Of a DNA stretch of 64,000 nt, positions 34,863-45,600 are shown one piece after another. Each line of letters begins with the position of its first letter. The stretch's first letter is position 1. Source of the DNA: Pilimelia terevasa (GTDB lineage: Bacteria > Actinomycetota > Actinomycetes > Mycobacteriales > Micromonosporaceae); assembly GCF_014647915.1 (NCBI RefSeq), contig NZ_BMQC01000006.1, forward strand, positions 1 through 64,000, given 5' to 3'. Below the pieces are notes generated by a model. The model was given only the letters and a program-made list of their open reading frames with translations. It made no database searches and was not told where the DNA came from. A program made the translations under genes and the position numbers.

Positions 34863-36392
34863 TCAGCGGGCGATCTCGGTGACCCGGGACTCGCGGATGA
34901 CCGTGACCCGGATCTGGCCCGGGTAGGTCAGCTCCTCCTCGATCTGCCGGGCCACGTCGCGCGCGAGCAGGTGGGCGCTGGCGTCGTCGACATCCTCCGG
35001 CCGCACCATCACCCGCACCTCGCGGCCGGCCTGCATGGCGAACACCTTGTCCACGCCCGCCCTGGCCCCGGCGATCTCCTCGATCCGGGCGAGCCGCTGC
35101 ACGTACGCCTCCAGGCTCTCCCGGCGCGCGCCGGGCCGCCCGCCGGAGCAGGCGTCGCTGGCCTGCGTCAGGACCGCCTCCACGGTCCGCGGCAGGACCT
35201 CGTCGTGGTGCGCCTCGATCGCGTGGACCACCTCCGGCGCCTCCCCGAACCGGCGCGCGACCTCGGCCCCGACGATCGCGTGGCTGCCCTCCACCTCGTG
35301 GGTCAGCGCCTTGCCGATGTCGTGCAGGAACGCGCACCGCTTGACCAACGCCGGTGCCAGCCCCAGCTCGGCGGCCATGACGCCGGCGATGTGCGCGGAC
35401 TCCACGAGATGCTTGAGGACGTTCTGCCCGTAGCTGGTCCGGTACCGCAGCCGACCCAGCAGGGTCACCAGCTCCGGGTGCAGGTCGGTGATGCCGACCG
35501 CGACGAGCGCGTCCTCGGCGGCCTGCACGCACCGGCGGTCCACCTCGTGGCGGGCCTGGGCACACACCTCCTCGATCCGGTGCGGGTGGATCCGGCCGTC
35601 GGCGACCAGCTTCTCCAGCGTGACCCGGCCGACCTCGCGGCGGACCGGGTCGAAGCAGGACAGCAGCACGGCCTCCGGGGTGTCGTCGATGATCAGATTC
35701 ACGCCCGTGACCGTCTCGAACGCCCGGATGTTGCGGCCCTCCCGCCCGATGATCCGGCCCTTCATCTCGTCGCCGGGCAGGTGCAGCACGCTGACGACGC
35801 TCTCCGCCGTCTGCTCGCTGGCCACCCGCTGGATGGCCTCCACGACGACCTGCCGCGCCCGCGTCTCGGCGGACGCCCGCGCCTCCTCCTCGATCTGCCG
35901 GGCCAGTACCGCGCCGTCGCGGCGGGCCTGCCGGGTGATCGTCCCCATCAGCTCGGCGCGCGCGGCGACGGCCGTGAGCCCGGCCACGCGCTCCAACTCG
36001 CGGCGCAGCCGGCCTTCCGCGTCGCCGAGGGCGGCGTCGCGGACCGTCACCTGCGCCCGCCGCTCGGCCAGTGACTCCTCCACCCCGACAAGTCGCTGCT
36101 CGCGGGCGGCGAGTCGCTGGGCCGCCTGGCTGTGCAGGTGCTCCTGGCGTTCGAGCCGCTCGGCCCGGCGGGCCAGTTCGCCGGTCTGGTCCCGGACGGC
36201 CTTGGCCTCGACGCGGGCGGCGTCGAGGATGCGGTGCGCGTCCACCCGGGCGGCCATCAGCTCGCCCTCGGCCGCCGACGTCGCGCGCACGGTCAGGCCG
36301 CGGATGAGCCGCAGTGCCACCACCAGGCCGCTCAGCCCCAGGATCACCACGAGGACCAACGCGCCGACGAGGGCCCATTCGCGGTCCGGCAT
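34863..36392 (-). CDS. rny: Ribonuclease Y
   Basis: 509 residues from the ATG with GGAGGGGGAG upstream; longer in-frame readings are rejected. Domains in order: N-terminal membrane anchor (ALVGALVLVVILGLSGLVVA), a charged coiled coil to about residue 190, the KH domain with GRIIGREGRNIRAFE, and the HD domain with FLHDIGKALTHEVEGSHAI. RNase Y is a membrane-bound endonuclease that starts mRNA decay. It coexists with RNase J (56115-57803) here. Transcribed from the promoter at 36602-36630 with a leader of about 200 nt. Confidence 0.93.
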   Translation of the reverse strand: MPDREWALVGALVLVVILGLSGLVVALRLIRGLTVRATSAAEGELMAARVDAHRILDAARVEAKAVRDQTGELARRAERLERQEHLHSQAAQRLAAREQRLVGVEESLAERRAQVTVRDAALGDAEGRLRRELERVAGLTAVAARAELMGTITRQARRDGAVLARQIEEEARASAETRARQVVVEAIQRVASEQTAESVVSVLHLPGDEMKGRIIGREGRNIRAFETVTGVNLIIDDTPEAVLLSCFDPVRREVGRVTLEKLVADGRIHPHRIEEVCAQARHEVDRRCVQAAEDALVAVGITDLHPELVTLLGRLRYRTSYGQNVLKHLVESAHIAGVMAAELGLAPALVKRCAFLHDIGKALTHEVEGSHAIVGAEVARRFGEAPEVVHAIEAHHDEVLPRTVEAVLTQASDACSGGRPGARRESLEAYVQRLARIEEIAGARAGVDKVFAMQAGREVRVMVRPEDVDDASAHLLARDVARQIEEELTYPGQIRVTVIRESRVTEIAR

Positions 36393-36601
36393 CCGCTCCC
36401 CCTCCGGCAGGTGTCTGCGGCCCGGGGCGGGCGCAGCTTCGGTGGCGGCAGCCCACGGCCGAGCGCGGCGCGGGCCGCCGGTGGCGGCCGGGTCCGGGCG
36501 CGTGCACGGAGGACTGTCCACGCTGGCGGCCGCGCGGATCCTGGCGGCGGTGGCGGGCCTGGGGGTGACGCGGATCGGTCGGGGTACAGCGTGGTAACGC
36601 G

Positions 36602-36630
36602 AGACTAGGACCCGAACGGGAGCCGGTCAA
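36602..36630 (-). promoter_or_regulatory. SigA-type promoter of rny
   Basis: Minus strand: -35 TTGACC (36625-36630), 17-nt spacer, -10 TAGTCT (36602-36607). It is among the best canonical promoters in the window. Confidence 0.65.
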
Positions 36631-36687
36631 GAAGGCGTGATTTCGGCGGCGGCGCGGACGCGGGTGGGCGCGACGGCTGGTCGCCAT

Positions 36688-36723
36688 CACCGGAACCGCA
36701 TGGCGGCGGGTCTGGTTCCGGTG
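36688..36723. terminator. 10-bp inverted repeat downstream of recX
   Basis: CACCGGAACC (36688-36697) and GGTTCCGGTG (36714-36723), perfect arms with 16 nt between. Located 97 nt after the recX stop and just upstream of the rny promoter. Probable terminator of the recA-recX transcript; an operator is the alternative. Confidence 0.5.
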
Positions 36724-36819
36724 AGGCAGTGGCGCTGCCCCGGCGGTGGCGCCGGTCCGTCGTCCACACGGCCGGTGGTCGCCGTGCCGCCGCGGGCGAG
36801 CTCGCGTCGCCGTCGCGCG

Positions 36820-37533
36820 CTACCCCGCCGCCGGGTCCCAGGCGTCGTCGTCGGGTGCCTCGACGCCGTCCCACGCCCCGGCCTCGTCGGCGACGGCAGC
36901 CAGCTCCTCCCGGACCACCGCCACGGCGATGCCGGCCGGATACCCCTTGCGGGCCAGCATGGAGACCAGGCGCCGGAACGCGGCCTGGTACTCCAGCCGG
37001 GCCACGGCGCGCAGGCGCCGCCGGACCAGCGCGCGGGCGGTGGTGGTCTCGGTCTCGGTGTCCAGCCCGGACAGTGCCTCGGCGGCGTCGTCGGTGGAGA
37101 CGCCCCGCTGCCGCAGCTCCTGCACCAGCGCCCGCCGCGCCAGCCCCCGACCCTGGTGGCGGCTGGTCACCCACGCCTGGGCGAACGCCGCGTCGTCGAT
37201 CATGCCGACCTCGGCGTACCGCTCCAGGATCGGCTCCGCGACGTCGTCGGGCACGCCCTTGCCCCGCAGCGCCCGCGCCAGTTCGGCGCGGGTCCGCGGC
37301 CGTGCCGCGAGCTGGCGCAGACAGATGTCGCGGGCGAACTCCGCCGGATCCCGCTCCAGCGAGGGACGGTCGCCGCCCCCGCCCGCGCGGTCGCTCCCGC
37401 CCGCGCGGCCGGCGGCGCGCCCCCGGGCGCGGTCCTGCCCGGGGGCCGGGTCGGACGGCGGGGCAGCGGCCGCCGACGGCGGGGCGGCGTCCCAGCCGCG
37501 CCCTCGGCGGGCGCCGCGTGCCCGCCCGGTCAC
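36820..37533 (-). CDS. recX: RecX, RecA regulatory protein
   Basis: 237 residues, GTG start. An Arg/Gly/Ala/Pro-rich extension of about 60 residues is followed by the RecX three-helix repeats: ARDICLRQLAARPRTRAELA, VAEPILERYAEVGMIDDAAFAQAWV, GLARRALVQELRQRGVS and RRLVSMLARKGYPAGIAVAVV. RecX binds RecA filaments and limits their growth and ATPase. The gene lies 134 nt downstream of recA and appears intact although recA is not. Confidence 0.9.
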   Translation of the reverse strand: MTGRARGARRGRGWDAAPPSAAAAPPSDPAPGQDRARGRAAGRAGGSDRAGGGGDRPSLERDPAEFARDICLRQLAARPRTRAELARALRGKGVPDDVAEPILERYAEVGMIDDAAFAQAWVTSRHQGRGLARRALVQELRQRGVSTDDAAEALSGLDTETETTTARALVRRRLRAVARLEYQAAFRRLVSMLARKGYPAGIAVAVVREELAAVADEAGAWDGVEAPDDDAWDPAAG

Positions 37534-37667
37534 GTCACCGCCCGGTCGGGTAGCTGTCGGACCACGTCACCGTCCGACCACGTCACTGCCTGGTCGCGCG
37601 TTGCTGCCCGGTTGCGCGTTGCTGCCGGATTGTGGGCCTGCCGGGTCATGTGGTCCTCGGCGGAGTT

Positions 37668-38682
<1,015 letters not shown>

Positions 38683-38811
38683 GCCTGCCACCCCTGAGGT
38701 CGCCGATTTCGCCGGTCGTTTCGTCACGCGGGCCACGCTAGGCGGTGGGTCCGACGAAATGACGGGCGGCCGGCGGGTACCTGTGGACACACGTCCTGGT
38801 GTGGACAGTAA

Positions 38812-38856
38812 CCGAACATGTGTTCGATCGTAAGCGAAACCCGCGGGAGTCCACAA
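38812..38856 (-). promoter_or_regulatory. SOS box and promoter of recA
   Basis: CCGAACATGTGTTCGA (38812-38827) matches the actinobacterial SOS box at 15 of 16 positions. On the minus strand -35 TTGTGG (38851-38856), 18 nt, -10 TACGAT (38827-38832) places LexA immediately downstream of the -10. The leader to the recA ATG is about 140 nt. Confidence 0.75.
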
Positions 38857-38865
38857 AAGCGCAGG

Positions 38866-39066
38866 TCAACGCAGCTTCGGCGGCACCCGGTCGGGGTAGG
38901 CGGCGCACACGGCCCGCCACACGGTGACCGTCGGCACCCCCTCGTCGAGGGCCTGGACGACGGTCCGGCCGCCGAGCTGCAGCAGGACCTGGTCCGCCGC
39001 GACGCTGGCGGCGTACCCCGGCCCGAACACCTCGTCCAGCCGCTGCCAGAAGTCCGTGAGCCGCAC
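38866..39066 (-). CDS. DUF3046 small protein
   Basis: 66 residues from a GTG with GGAGG. MRLTDFWQRLDEVFGPGYA...SVAADQVLLQLGGRTVVQALDEG...TVWRAVCAAY is the DUF3046 pattern. The family is found almost only in actinobacteria, next to recA, and its function is unknown. Position directly upstream of recA is conserved. It follows the MFS gene's transcript direction in reverse order, starting 26 nt after that gene's stop. Confidence 0.88.
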   Translation of the reverse strand: MRLTDFWQRLDEVFGPGYAASVAADQVLLQLGGRTVVQALDEGVPTVTVWRAVCAAYPDRVPPKLR

Positions 39067-39092
39067 CCGTGCCTCCTCCTCGCCGTCGACGG

Positions 39093-40487
39093 TCAGGTCC
39101 GCACCCGGCCCGGGCGCAGCGTCCACAGCGCCAGCGGCACCGTGGCCAGCGCCGCGGCCAGGGCCAGCGCCCGGTAGTCCCAGCCCGCGACGACGAAGCC
39201 GCTGACCGCGCCGGCGCCGGCGCCGGCCAGACCCATGATCAGGTCGGACAGGCCCTGCGCGGCCGGCCGCACGGCGAGCGGCACGTGTTCGGTCAGCATC
39301 GTCGAGCCGGCCACCATCGTGCCCGACCAGCCGAACCCCAGCAGGGTGAGGGCCACGGCGAGCCGGGTGGTGTCGTGGCCGGCGGTGGCCGCGGCGAGGC
39401 AGGCGGCGGCGAGGACCACGGCGCCGAGGCCGACGACGGGGCAGCGGCCGATCCGGTCGGCGAGCAGGCCGACCAGCGGGGACAGCGCGTACATGCCGGC
39501 GATGTGCAGCGACAGCACGACGCCGACGACCGCGAGGACGTCGTCGGGGTGGTGGTGGGCGCCGAGGTGGACCGGGGTCATGGCCATGACCCCGACCATC
39601 ACGAGGTGGCCGAGCGCGACGGCACCGATCCCGAGGCGGGCGTACGGCTCGGCCACCACGACCGCGAACGCCGCCCGCATACCGATCCGGGGCGCCGCCG
39701 CGGTCTCCGCTGGCGCCCCGGACTCCGCGGCCGTGCCGCACCCCGCGGGCGCGACGGCCCGCCCGGCCGGCGGGGAAGCGACCGAAACGGCGGGCCCCCC
39801 GGACACGGCGGCCACCGTGGGCGTGCCAGCCACCGCAGGCGTGCCGGTCGGCGCGGTCGGCGCGGCCGCCTCCGTTGCGGCCGCGGCGCGCGCGGCCAGG
39901 AGCGGGTCGGGGCGCAGCAGGACGAACAGGGTCGACCCGCCGACGACGAAGGCGACCGCGCTGACCACGAAGGGGCCGCTGAGGGGAGCCAGGCTCAGCC
40001 CGCCGACCAGCCGGTCGGCCAGCGGCGCCAGCAGCGGCGCGGCGACCGCGCCGAGCGTGGTCGCCCACACGATCAGCGAGAGGTGCCGCCCGCGGCGGTC
40101 GGCGGGGGCGAGGTCCACGGCGGCGTACCGGGCCTGGAGGTTGGCGGTCGTGCCGCCGCCGAACAGGACCAGGCCGCCGAACAGCAGCGGTACCGACACG
40201 AGGGTGGCGCCGGCCACCGTGAGCAGCGCCCCCACCGCGCCCACCGCGTAGGCCAGGACCAGGCCCGGCCGGCGGCCGCGGGCGGCGGTCACGCGGGTGA
40301 CCGGGATCGCGAGCAGGGCGCCGCCGACGACGGCGCCGCTCTGCGCGAGGCCGGACAGCCGGGTCCCGGCGATCTGCGAGGTGAGCAGCGCGCCGACGGA
40401 GATGCCGATGGCGACGCCCACGGCACCGAGGATCTGGGTGCAGAAAAGCAGGCGCATGGTGCGCCGGTGGAGTGCGTCCGTGGTCAT
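39093..40487 (-). CDS. MFS transporter
   Basis: 464 residues, ATG with GAGAGG. Twelve predicted membrane helices in two halves of six; the A-type motif is weak (VTRVTAARGRRPGL). The cytosolic loop between the halves is unusually long, about 75 residues of Ala, Thr, Pro, Val and Gly (TEAAAPTAPTGTPAVAGTPT...). The substrate cannot be predicted; drug or metabolite efflux is most common for this type. The gene sits between the mocR-type regulator and DUF3046 on the same strand. Confidence 0.85.
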   Translation of the reverse strand: MTTDALHRRTMRLLFCTQILGAVGVAIGISVGALLTSQIAGTRLSGLAQSGAVVGGALLAIPVTRVTAARGRRPGLVLAYAVGAVGALLTVAGATLVSVPLLFGGLVLFGGGTTANLQARYAAVDLAPADRRGRHLSLIVWATTLGAVAAPLLAPLADRLVGGLSLAPLSGPFVVSAVAFVVGGSTLFVLLRPDPLLAARAAAATEAAAPTAPTGTPAVAGTPTVAAVSGGPAVSVASPPAGRAVAPAGCGTAAESGAPAETAAAPRIGMRAAFAVVVAEPYARLGIGAVALGHLVMVGVMAMTPVHLGAHHHPDDVLAVVGVVLSLHIAGMYALSPLVGLLADRIGRCPVVGLGAVVLAAACLAAATAGHDTTRLAVALTLLGFGWSGTMVAGSTMLTEHVPLAVRPAAQGLSDLIMGLAGAGAGAVSGFVVAGWDYRALALAAALATVPLALWTLRPGRVRT

Positions 40488-40540
40488 GCGGGGCCTCTCG
40501 CTGTGGTCCGGCGCGCGATCGTATCCGGGCGGGGGCGGGG

Positions 40541-41866
40541 TCACACGCCGGAGGCCCGCGGGCGGGCCGCCGCGGCGGCCACGGCGGCGGCGAGCGCGGG
40601 CGCGTCGGCCGCCGTGAGGGTGCTGATCGTGACCCGGATCCCGGGCGGGGCGCCGAGCCGGTACCGGGAGCCCGCCGAGACCTGGTACCCGCGGTCGCGC
40701 AGGACGGTGACGGCGTGCGCCTCGTCGGCGACGGGGATCCACAGGTTCAGGCCGGTGCGGCCGTGGGCGGCCACGCCGTGGACGGCGAGGGCGTCGTGCA
40801 GGAGCCGACGGCGGTCGGCGTACGCGGCGCGGGCGCGGTCCACCGCGGCGGCGGCCGCGGGGTCCTGCCACAGGTGCAGGACGATCCGCTGCAGCAGCGT
40901 CGACACCCACCCCGAGCCCAGGTTCATCCGGCCGGCCACGCGGGCGACGGTGGCGGCGTCGCCGGCCACGACCGCCAGCCGCAGGTCGGGGCCGTACGGC
41001 TTGGCGGTGGACCGGACGTACGCCCACGCGCCGTCCCCGCCCCCGAGCAGGCACAGGGGTGTGGTGGCCAGCTCGGCCGAGTGGTCGTCGTCGATGGTGA
41101 GGATGTGCGGGTGCGGGCGCAGCAGCGCCTGGAGGGCGGCGGCGCGGGCGGCGGTGAGGGCGGCCCCGGTGGGGTTGTGGGCGCGGCTGGTCACCAGGAC
41201 GCAGGACGGCCGCTCGGCGAGGGCGCGGCGCAGGCCCGCGACGGTGGGGCCGTCGTCGTCCACGGGCAGCGGCACGGCGACGAGGCCGAGGGCCGCGATG
41301 AGGTCGTGGAACCGGCCCCAGCCCGGGTCCTCGACGGCGACCCGGTCGCCGGGCCGCAGGTGGGCGGAGAGCAGCCGGTCGATCGCGTCCAGCGCCCCGG
41401 CGGTGACGGCGAGGTGGTCGGCGGGTACGCCGTCGGCGGCGAGCCGCGCGCGGGCGGCGGCGCACAGTGCGGGCAGCGGGCCGCCCTGCGCGTAGTTGGC
41501 GGGGGCGGGGGCGGCGGCCAGGGCGCGCAGCGCGGGGCCGAGGTCGGGCAGCAGCGCGGGGTCGGGCTCCCCGGCGGCGTGGTCGCGCAGGCCCGCGGGG
41601 GTCGGCGTGGCGACGGGGGCGGCGGCGATCGGCGGCCGGGGGCGGATCCGGGTCCCGTGCCGGCCGGCGGTCTCGACGATGCCGCGCTGCCGCAGGTCGG
41701 CATACGCCCTGGCGACCGTGCCGGCGGCGAGGCCGAGCTGTCCGGCCAGCGCCCGGACCGGGGGCAGCGCGGTGCCGGGCGGCAGGTCGCCGCGGCGCAC
41801 GCCGGCCTCGATGCCGGCCGCGACGGTGGATGCGCTGTCACCGGTGAACTGATATTGTTCTGCCAC
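40541..41866 (-). CDS. MocR-family regulator (GntR HTH fused to aminotransferase fold)
   Basis: 441 residues. The N-terminal winged helix (IEAGVRRGDLPPGTALPPVR, then LAAGTVARAYADLRQRGIVE) is joined to a fold-type I PLP domain with VEDPGWGRFHDLI, TSRAHNPTGAAL, TIDDDHSAEL and the Schiff-base Lys in STAKPYGPDLRLAVV. MocR proteins sense PLP or amino compounds and regulate B6, GABA or related genes. The GTG is nine bases after a perfect TACAAT -10 with no ribosome site, so the mRNA is probably leaderless. It is divergent from a PNPOx-fold gene, its most likely target. Confidence 0.88.
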   Translation of the reverse strand: MAEQYQFTGDSASTVAAGIEAGVRRGDLPPGTALPPVRALAGQLGLAAGTVARAYADLRQRGIVETAGRHGTRIRPRPPIAAAPVATPTPAGLRDHAAGEPDPALLPDLGPALRALAAAPAPANYAQGGPLPALCAAARARLAADGVPADHLAVTAGALDAIDRLLSAHLRPGDRVAVEDPGWGRFHDLIAALGLVAVPLPVDDDGPTVAGLRRALAERPSCVLVTSRAHNPTGAALTAARAAALQALLRPHPHILTIDDDHSAELATTPLCLLGGGDGAWAYVRSTAKPYGPDLRLAVVAGDAATVARVAGRMNLGSGWVSTLLQRIVLHLWQDPAAAAAVDRARAAYADRRRLLHDALAVHGVAAHGRTGLNLWIPVADEAHAVTVLRDRGYQVSAGSRYRLGAPPGIRVTISTLTAADAPALAAAVAAAAARPRASGV

Positions 41867-41901
41867 AGTTGCCAGATTGTACCAGAACAAAATTGCTGGC
41901 A
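41855..41901. promoter_or_regulatory. Operator-like inverted repeats between mocR-type gene and PNPOx gene
   Basis: TTGTTCTG (41855-41862) and CAGAACAA (41883-41890) are perfect inverted arms 28 bp apart centre to centre. A second pair, TGCCAG (41870-41875) and CTGGCA (41896-41901), is interleaved. The minus-strand -10 TACAAT (41876-41881) lies between the arms. The block is strikingly AT-rich for this genome. Confidence 0.65.
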
Positions 41902-41956
41902 GCACCGCTTGCTCCTCGACGGATGCGGCCGGCCTGTCTCCGCGGAAGGGACCGTC

Positions 41957-42595
41957 ATGACCTACCCCGTCACCGCCGCCACGACCCCGCACCGGCTCCG
42001 GGACCGGGTCGGCTACGACCGCGCGGCCGTCCACGCGGTCCTGGACGAGGCGTGGTACTGCCACCTCGCCTTCGTCGCCGACGGCGCGCCGGCCCAGTTG
42101 CCGACCATGCACGTACGCCTGGGCGAGACCGTCTACCTGCACGGCTCCACCGGCAGCGGGCCGATGCTCGCCGCCCGCGCCGCGGGCGGCCTGCGGGTGT
42201 GCCTGGCGGTGACGCTGCTGGACGGGCTGGTGTACGCGCGCTCGCAGTTCCACCACAGCGCCAACTTCCGCTGCGTGGTCGCGCACGGCACCGCCGCGCC
42301 GGTGACCGAGGCGGCCGAGCGGGACCGGGCGTTCGCCGCGCTGGTCGACAAGCTCGGCCCGGGACGGGCGGCGGACTCCCGCGGCGTCAGCCCCCGGGAG
42401 CACGCCCAGACCGCGCTGCTGCGGCTGGAGCTCACCGAGGTCTCGCTCAAGTCCCGCGCGGGCGCCCCCGCCGACGACCCGGAGGACCTCGACCTGCCGC
42501 ACTGGGCCGGCGTGGTGCCGCTGCGCCTGACCCCGGGCACCCCGGTCCCGGACGCCGGGACCGCCGCGCCGGCACCCGCCTACCTGCCGAGCTGA
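41957..42595 (+). CDS. Pyridoxamine 5'-phosphate oxidase-fold flavoprotein
   Basis: 212 residues, ATG start. The split-barrel flavin-binding fold is recognisable from CHLAFVADGAPAQLPTMHVRLG, VYLHGSTGSGPMLAARAAGG and YARSQFHHSANFRCVVAHG. This subgroup (Nim/FMN-binding-like) is not PdxH itself; activity on a vitamin B6 form, flavin or F420 is open. The C-terminal EVSLKSRAGAPADDPEDLDL...HWAGVVPLRL is conserved in the group. Divergent from and probably controlled by the MocR-type regulator. Confidence 0.85.
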   Translation: MTYPVTAATTPHRLRDRVGYDRAAVHAVLDEAWYCHLAFVADGAPAQLPTMHVRLGETVYLHGSTGSGPMLAARAAGGLRVCLAVTLLDGLVYARSQFHHSANFRCVVAHGTAAPVTEAAERDRAFAALVDKLGPGRAADSRGVSPREHAQTALLRLELTEVSLKSRAGAPADDPEDLDLPHWAGVVPLRLTPGTPVPDAGTAAPAPAYLPS

Positions 42596-42692
42596 TCCCC
42601 CGCCGCGCCGCCCGGAATCCGGCCTGCTTCCCGGGCGTCGTGCCCCGCGGTCGCGCGCCAGGCGCGGGCGGGTGTCGGGGGTACCGGGCAGG

Positions 42693-45600
42693 ATGGGTCG
42701 GGTGACGGGAGTGCGGGGACGGTCGGGCGCCGAGGGGCGCGACGCGGGGGATGCCGGGTCCGGGGGCGCCGCGGGCGCCGCTGTCGGGGGATTCGACGGC
42801 GGGCGGTTCGGGGCCGCCACGCGGGCGTGGTTCGACGGCGCCTTCGCCGCGCCCACCCCCGCGCAGACCGGGGCGTGGGCGGCGATCGCCGCCGGCCGGC
42901 ACGCGCTGGTCGTCGCGCCCACCGGCTCCGGCAAGACCCTGGCGGCGTTCCTGTGGTCGCTGGACCGGCTGGCGCACACGCCCGTGCCGGCCGCGCCGAC
43001 CGCGCGCTGCCGGGTGCTGTACGTCAGCCCGCTCAAGGCGCTGGCGGTCGATGTCGAGCGCAACCTGCGCGGGCCGCTGGCCGGCATCCGCCAGGCGGCC
43101 GCCCGCCTCGGCACCGCGCCGCCGGACATCACCGTCGGGATGCGCACCGGCGACACCCCGGCCGAGGAGCGGCGGGGGTTCGCCAAGGCGCCGCCGGACA
43201 TCCTCATCACCACTCCCGAGTCGCTGTTCCTGCTGCTGACCTCCTCCGCCCGGGAGGCGCTGGCCGGCGTCGAGACGGTCATCGTCGACGAGGTCCACGC
43301 CGTGGCTGCCACCAAGCGCGGCGCCCACCTGGCGGTGACGCTGGAGCGGCTGGACGCGCTGCTGCCGCGGCCGGCCCAGCGGATCGGGCTGTCGGCGACG
43401 GTACGGCCGATCGAGGAGGTAGCGCGCTTCCTCGGCGGCGCCGCGCCGGTGACCGTCGTGCAGCCGCCCGCGGCCAAGACGTTCGACCTGTCCGTACAGG
43501 TGCCGGTCGAGGACCTGACCGCCCTCGACGCCGCCGACGACGACACCGGACCCCGCCGCGCGTCCATCTGGCCGGCCATCGAGGAACGGGTGCTGGACCT
43601 GATCCAGGCGCACCGGTCGACCATCGTGTTCGCCAACTCGCGCCGCGGCGCCGAGCGCCTGTGCGCCCGGCTCAACGAGATCGCCGCCGAGCGGGCGGCC
43701 CCGCCCGAGGGGCCGCCGGCCCCGCCCGAAGGGCAGCCGGCCCCGGCCGACGGGCGGGCGGCCCCGCCGCCAGAGGAGGCCGCGGCCGGCCGGTCGGGTG
43801 GGATGCCCGCGGAGATCCTCGCGCAGTCCGGGGTGGCGGCCGGCGCGCCGGCCGCCGTCGCCCGCGCCCACCACGGCAGCGTCTCGCGCGAGGAGCGCAA
43901 GCAGATCGAGGAGTCCCTCAAGGCCGGCCTCCTGCCGGCGGTCGTCGCCACGTCCAGCCTGGAGCTGGGCATCGACATGGGCGCGGTCGACCTGGTGGTC
44001 CAGATCGAGGCGCCGCCGAGCGTCGCCGCCGGCCTGCAGCGGGTCGGCCGCGCCGGCCACCAGGTGGGCGCGGTCTCGCGCGGCGTGGTCTTCCCCAAGC
44101 ACCGGGGCGACCTGGTCTCGTGCGCGGTGGTCGCCGACCGGATGGTCGCCGGCCGGATCGAGGAGCTGCGGTACCCCCGCAACCCGCTGGACGTCCTCGC
44201 CCAGCAGATCGTGGCGATGGTCGCGCTGGACGAGTGGTCCGTCGACGACCTGGCCGCGCTGGTCCGCCGGGCCGCCCCGTACGCCGCCCTGCCCGACTCG
44301 GCGCTGCACGCCGTCCTGGACATGCTCGCCGGCCGGTACCCCTCGACGGCCTTCGCCGAGCTGCGGCCGCGCCTGGTCTGGGACCGCGCCACCGACCGGG
44401 TGACCGGCCGGCCGGGGGCGCAGCGGCTGGCCGTCACCTCCGGCGGCACGATCCCCGACCGGGGACTGTTCGGCGTGTTCCTGGCCGGCGCCGAGCGGGC
44501 CGCCCGGGTCGGCGAGCTGGACGAGGAGATGGTCTACGAGTCCCGCGTCGGGGACGTCTTCCTGCTCGGCTCCTCCTCGTGGCGGATCGAGGACATCACG
44601 CCCGACCGGGTCCTGGTCTCGCCCGCGCCCGGCCAGGCCGCGCGGATGCCCTTCTGGAAGGGCGACAGCCCGGGCCGGCCCGTCGAGCTGGGCACGGCGA
44701 TCGGCGCCCGGATCCGGGCCCTGTCCCGCGCGTCGGACACCGAGGCGGCGGACTCCCTGCGCGCCGCGGGTCTCGACGCCTGGGCCGCCGACAACCTCCT
44801 GGCCTACCTGCGGGACCAGCGCGCGGCCGTCCGGCACCTGCCCGACGACCGGACGGTCGTGGTCGAGCGGTTCCGGGACGAGCTGGGCGACTGGCGGCTG
44901 GCCGTCCACTGCGTCCTCGGCGCCAAGGTCAACGCGCCCTGGGCGCTGGCGGTCGGCGCGCGCCTGCGGGAGCGGTACGGGGTGGACGCGCAGGTGCTGC
45001 CCGCCGACGACGGCATCGTGGTCCGCCTGCCCGACACCACCGACGAGCCCCCGGGCGCCGACCTGGTCGTGTTCGACCCCGACGAGATCGAGGCCGTCGT
45101 CCACGAGGCGGTGGGCGCTTCGGCGATGTTCGCGGCCCGGTTCCGGGAGTGCGCCGCCCGCGCCCTGCTGCTGCCCCGCCGCGACCCGCGCCGCCGCCAG
45201 CCGCTGTGGCAACTGCGCCAGCGCGCCGCCCAACTGCTGGAGGTCGCCCGGGAGTACCCCGAGTTCCCCGTCACCCTGGAGGCGGCCCGCGAGTGCCTCC
45301 AGGACTCGTTCGACCTGCCGGAGCTGGTCGGCCTCATGCGCCGGCTCGGCGGGCGCGGGACGCGGCTGGTCGAGGTGGAGACGCCGAAGCCGTCGCCGTT
45401 CGCCCGGTCGCTGCTGTTCGGGTACCTCGGCGCCTTCGTCTACGAGGGCGACGCGCCCCTGGCCGAGCGGCGCGCCGCCGCCCTGGCCCTGGACTCCACC
45501 CTGCTCGGCGAGCTGCTCGGTCGGGTGGAGCTGCGCGAGCTGCTCGACCCGGCGGTGGTCGCCGCGGCGGGTGCCGAGGTCGCCTGGCTGCACGAGAGCC

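Larger units (their letters stand above)
36393..36819 (-). other. 427-bp non-coding region between recX and rny
   Basis: No convincing gene on either strand; the open frames present are GC-bias artefacts without family resemblance. It contains the recX-side hairpin (36688-36723), the rny promoter (36602-36630) and an untranslated leader of about 200 nt. Confidence 0.6.
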
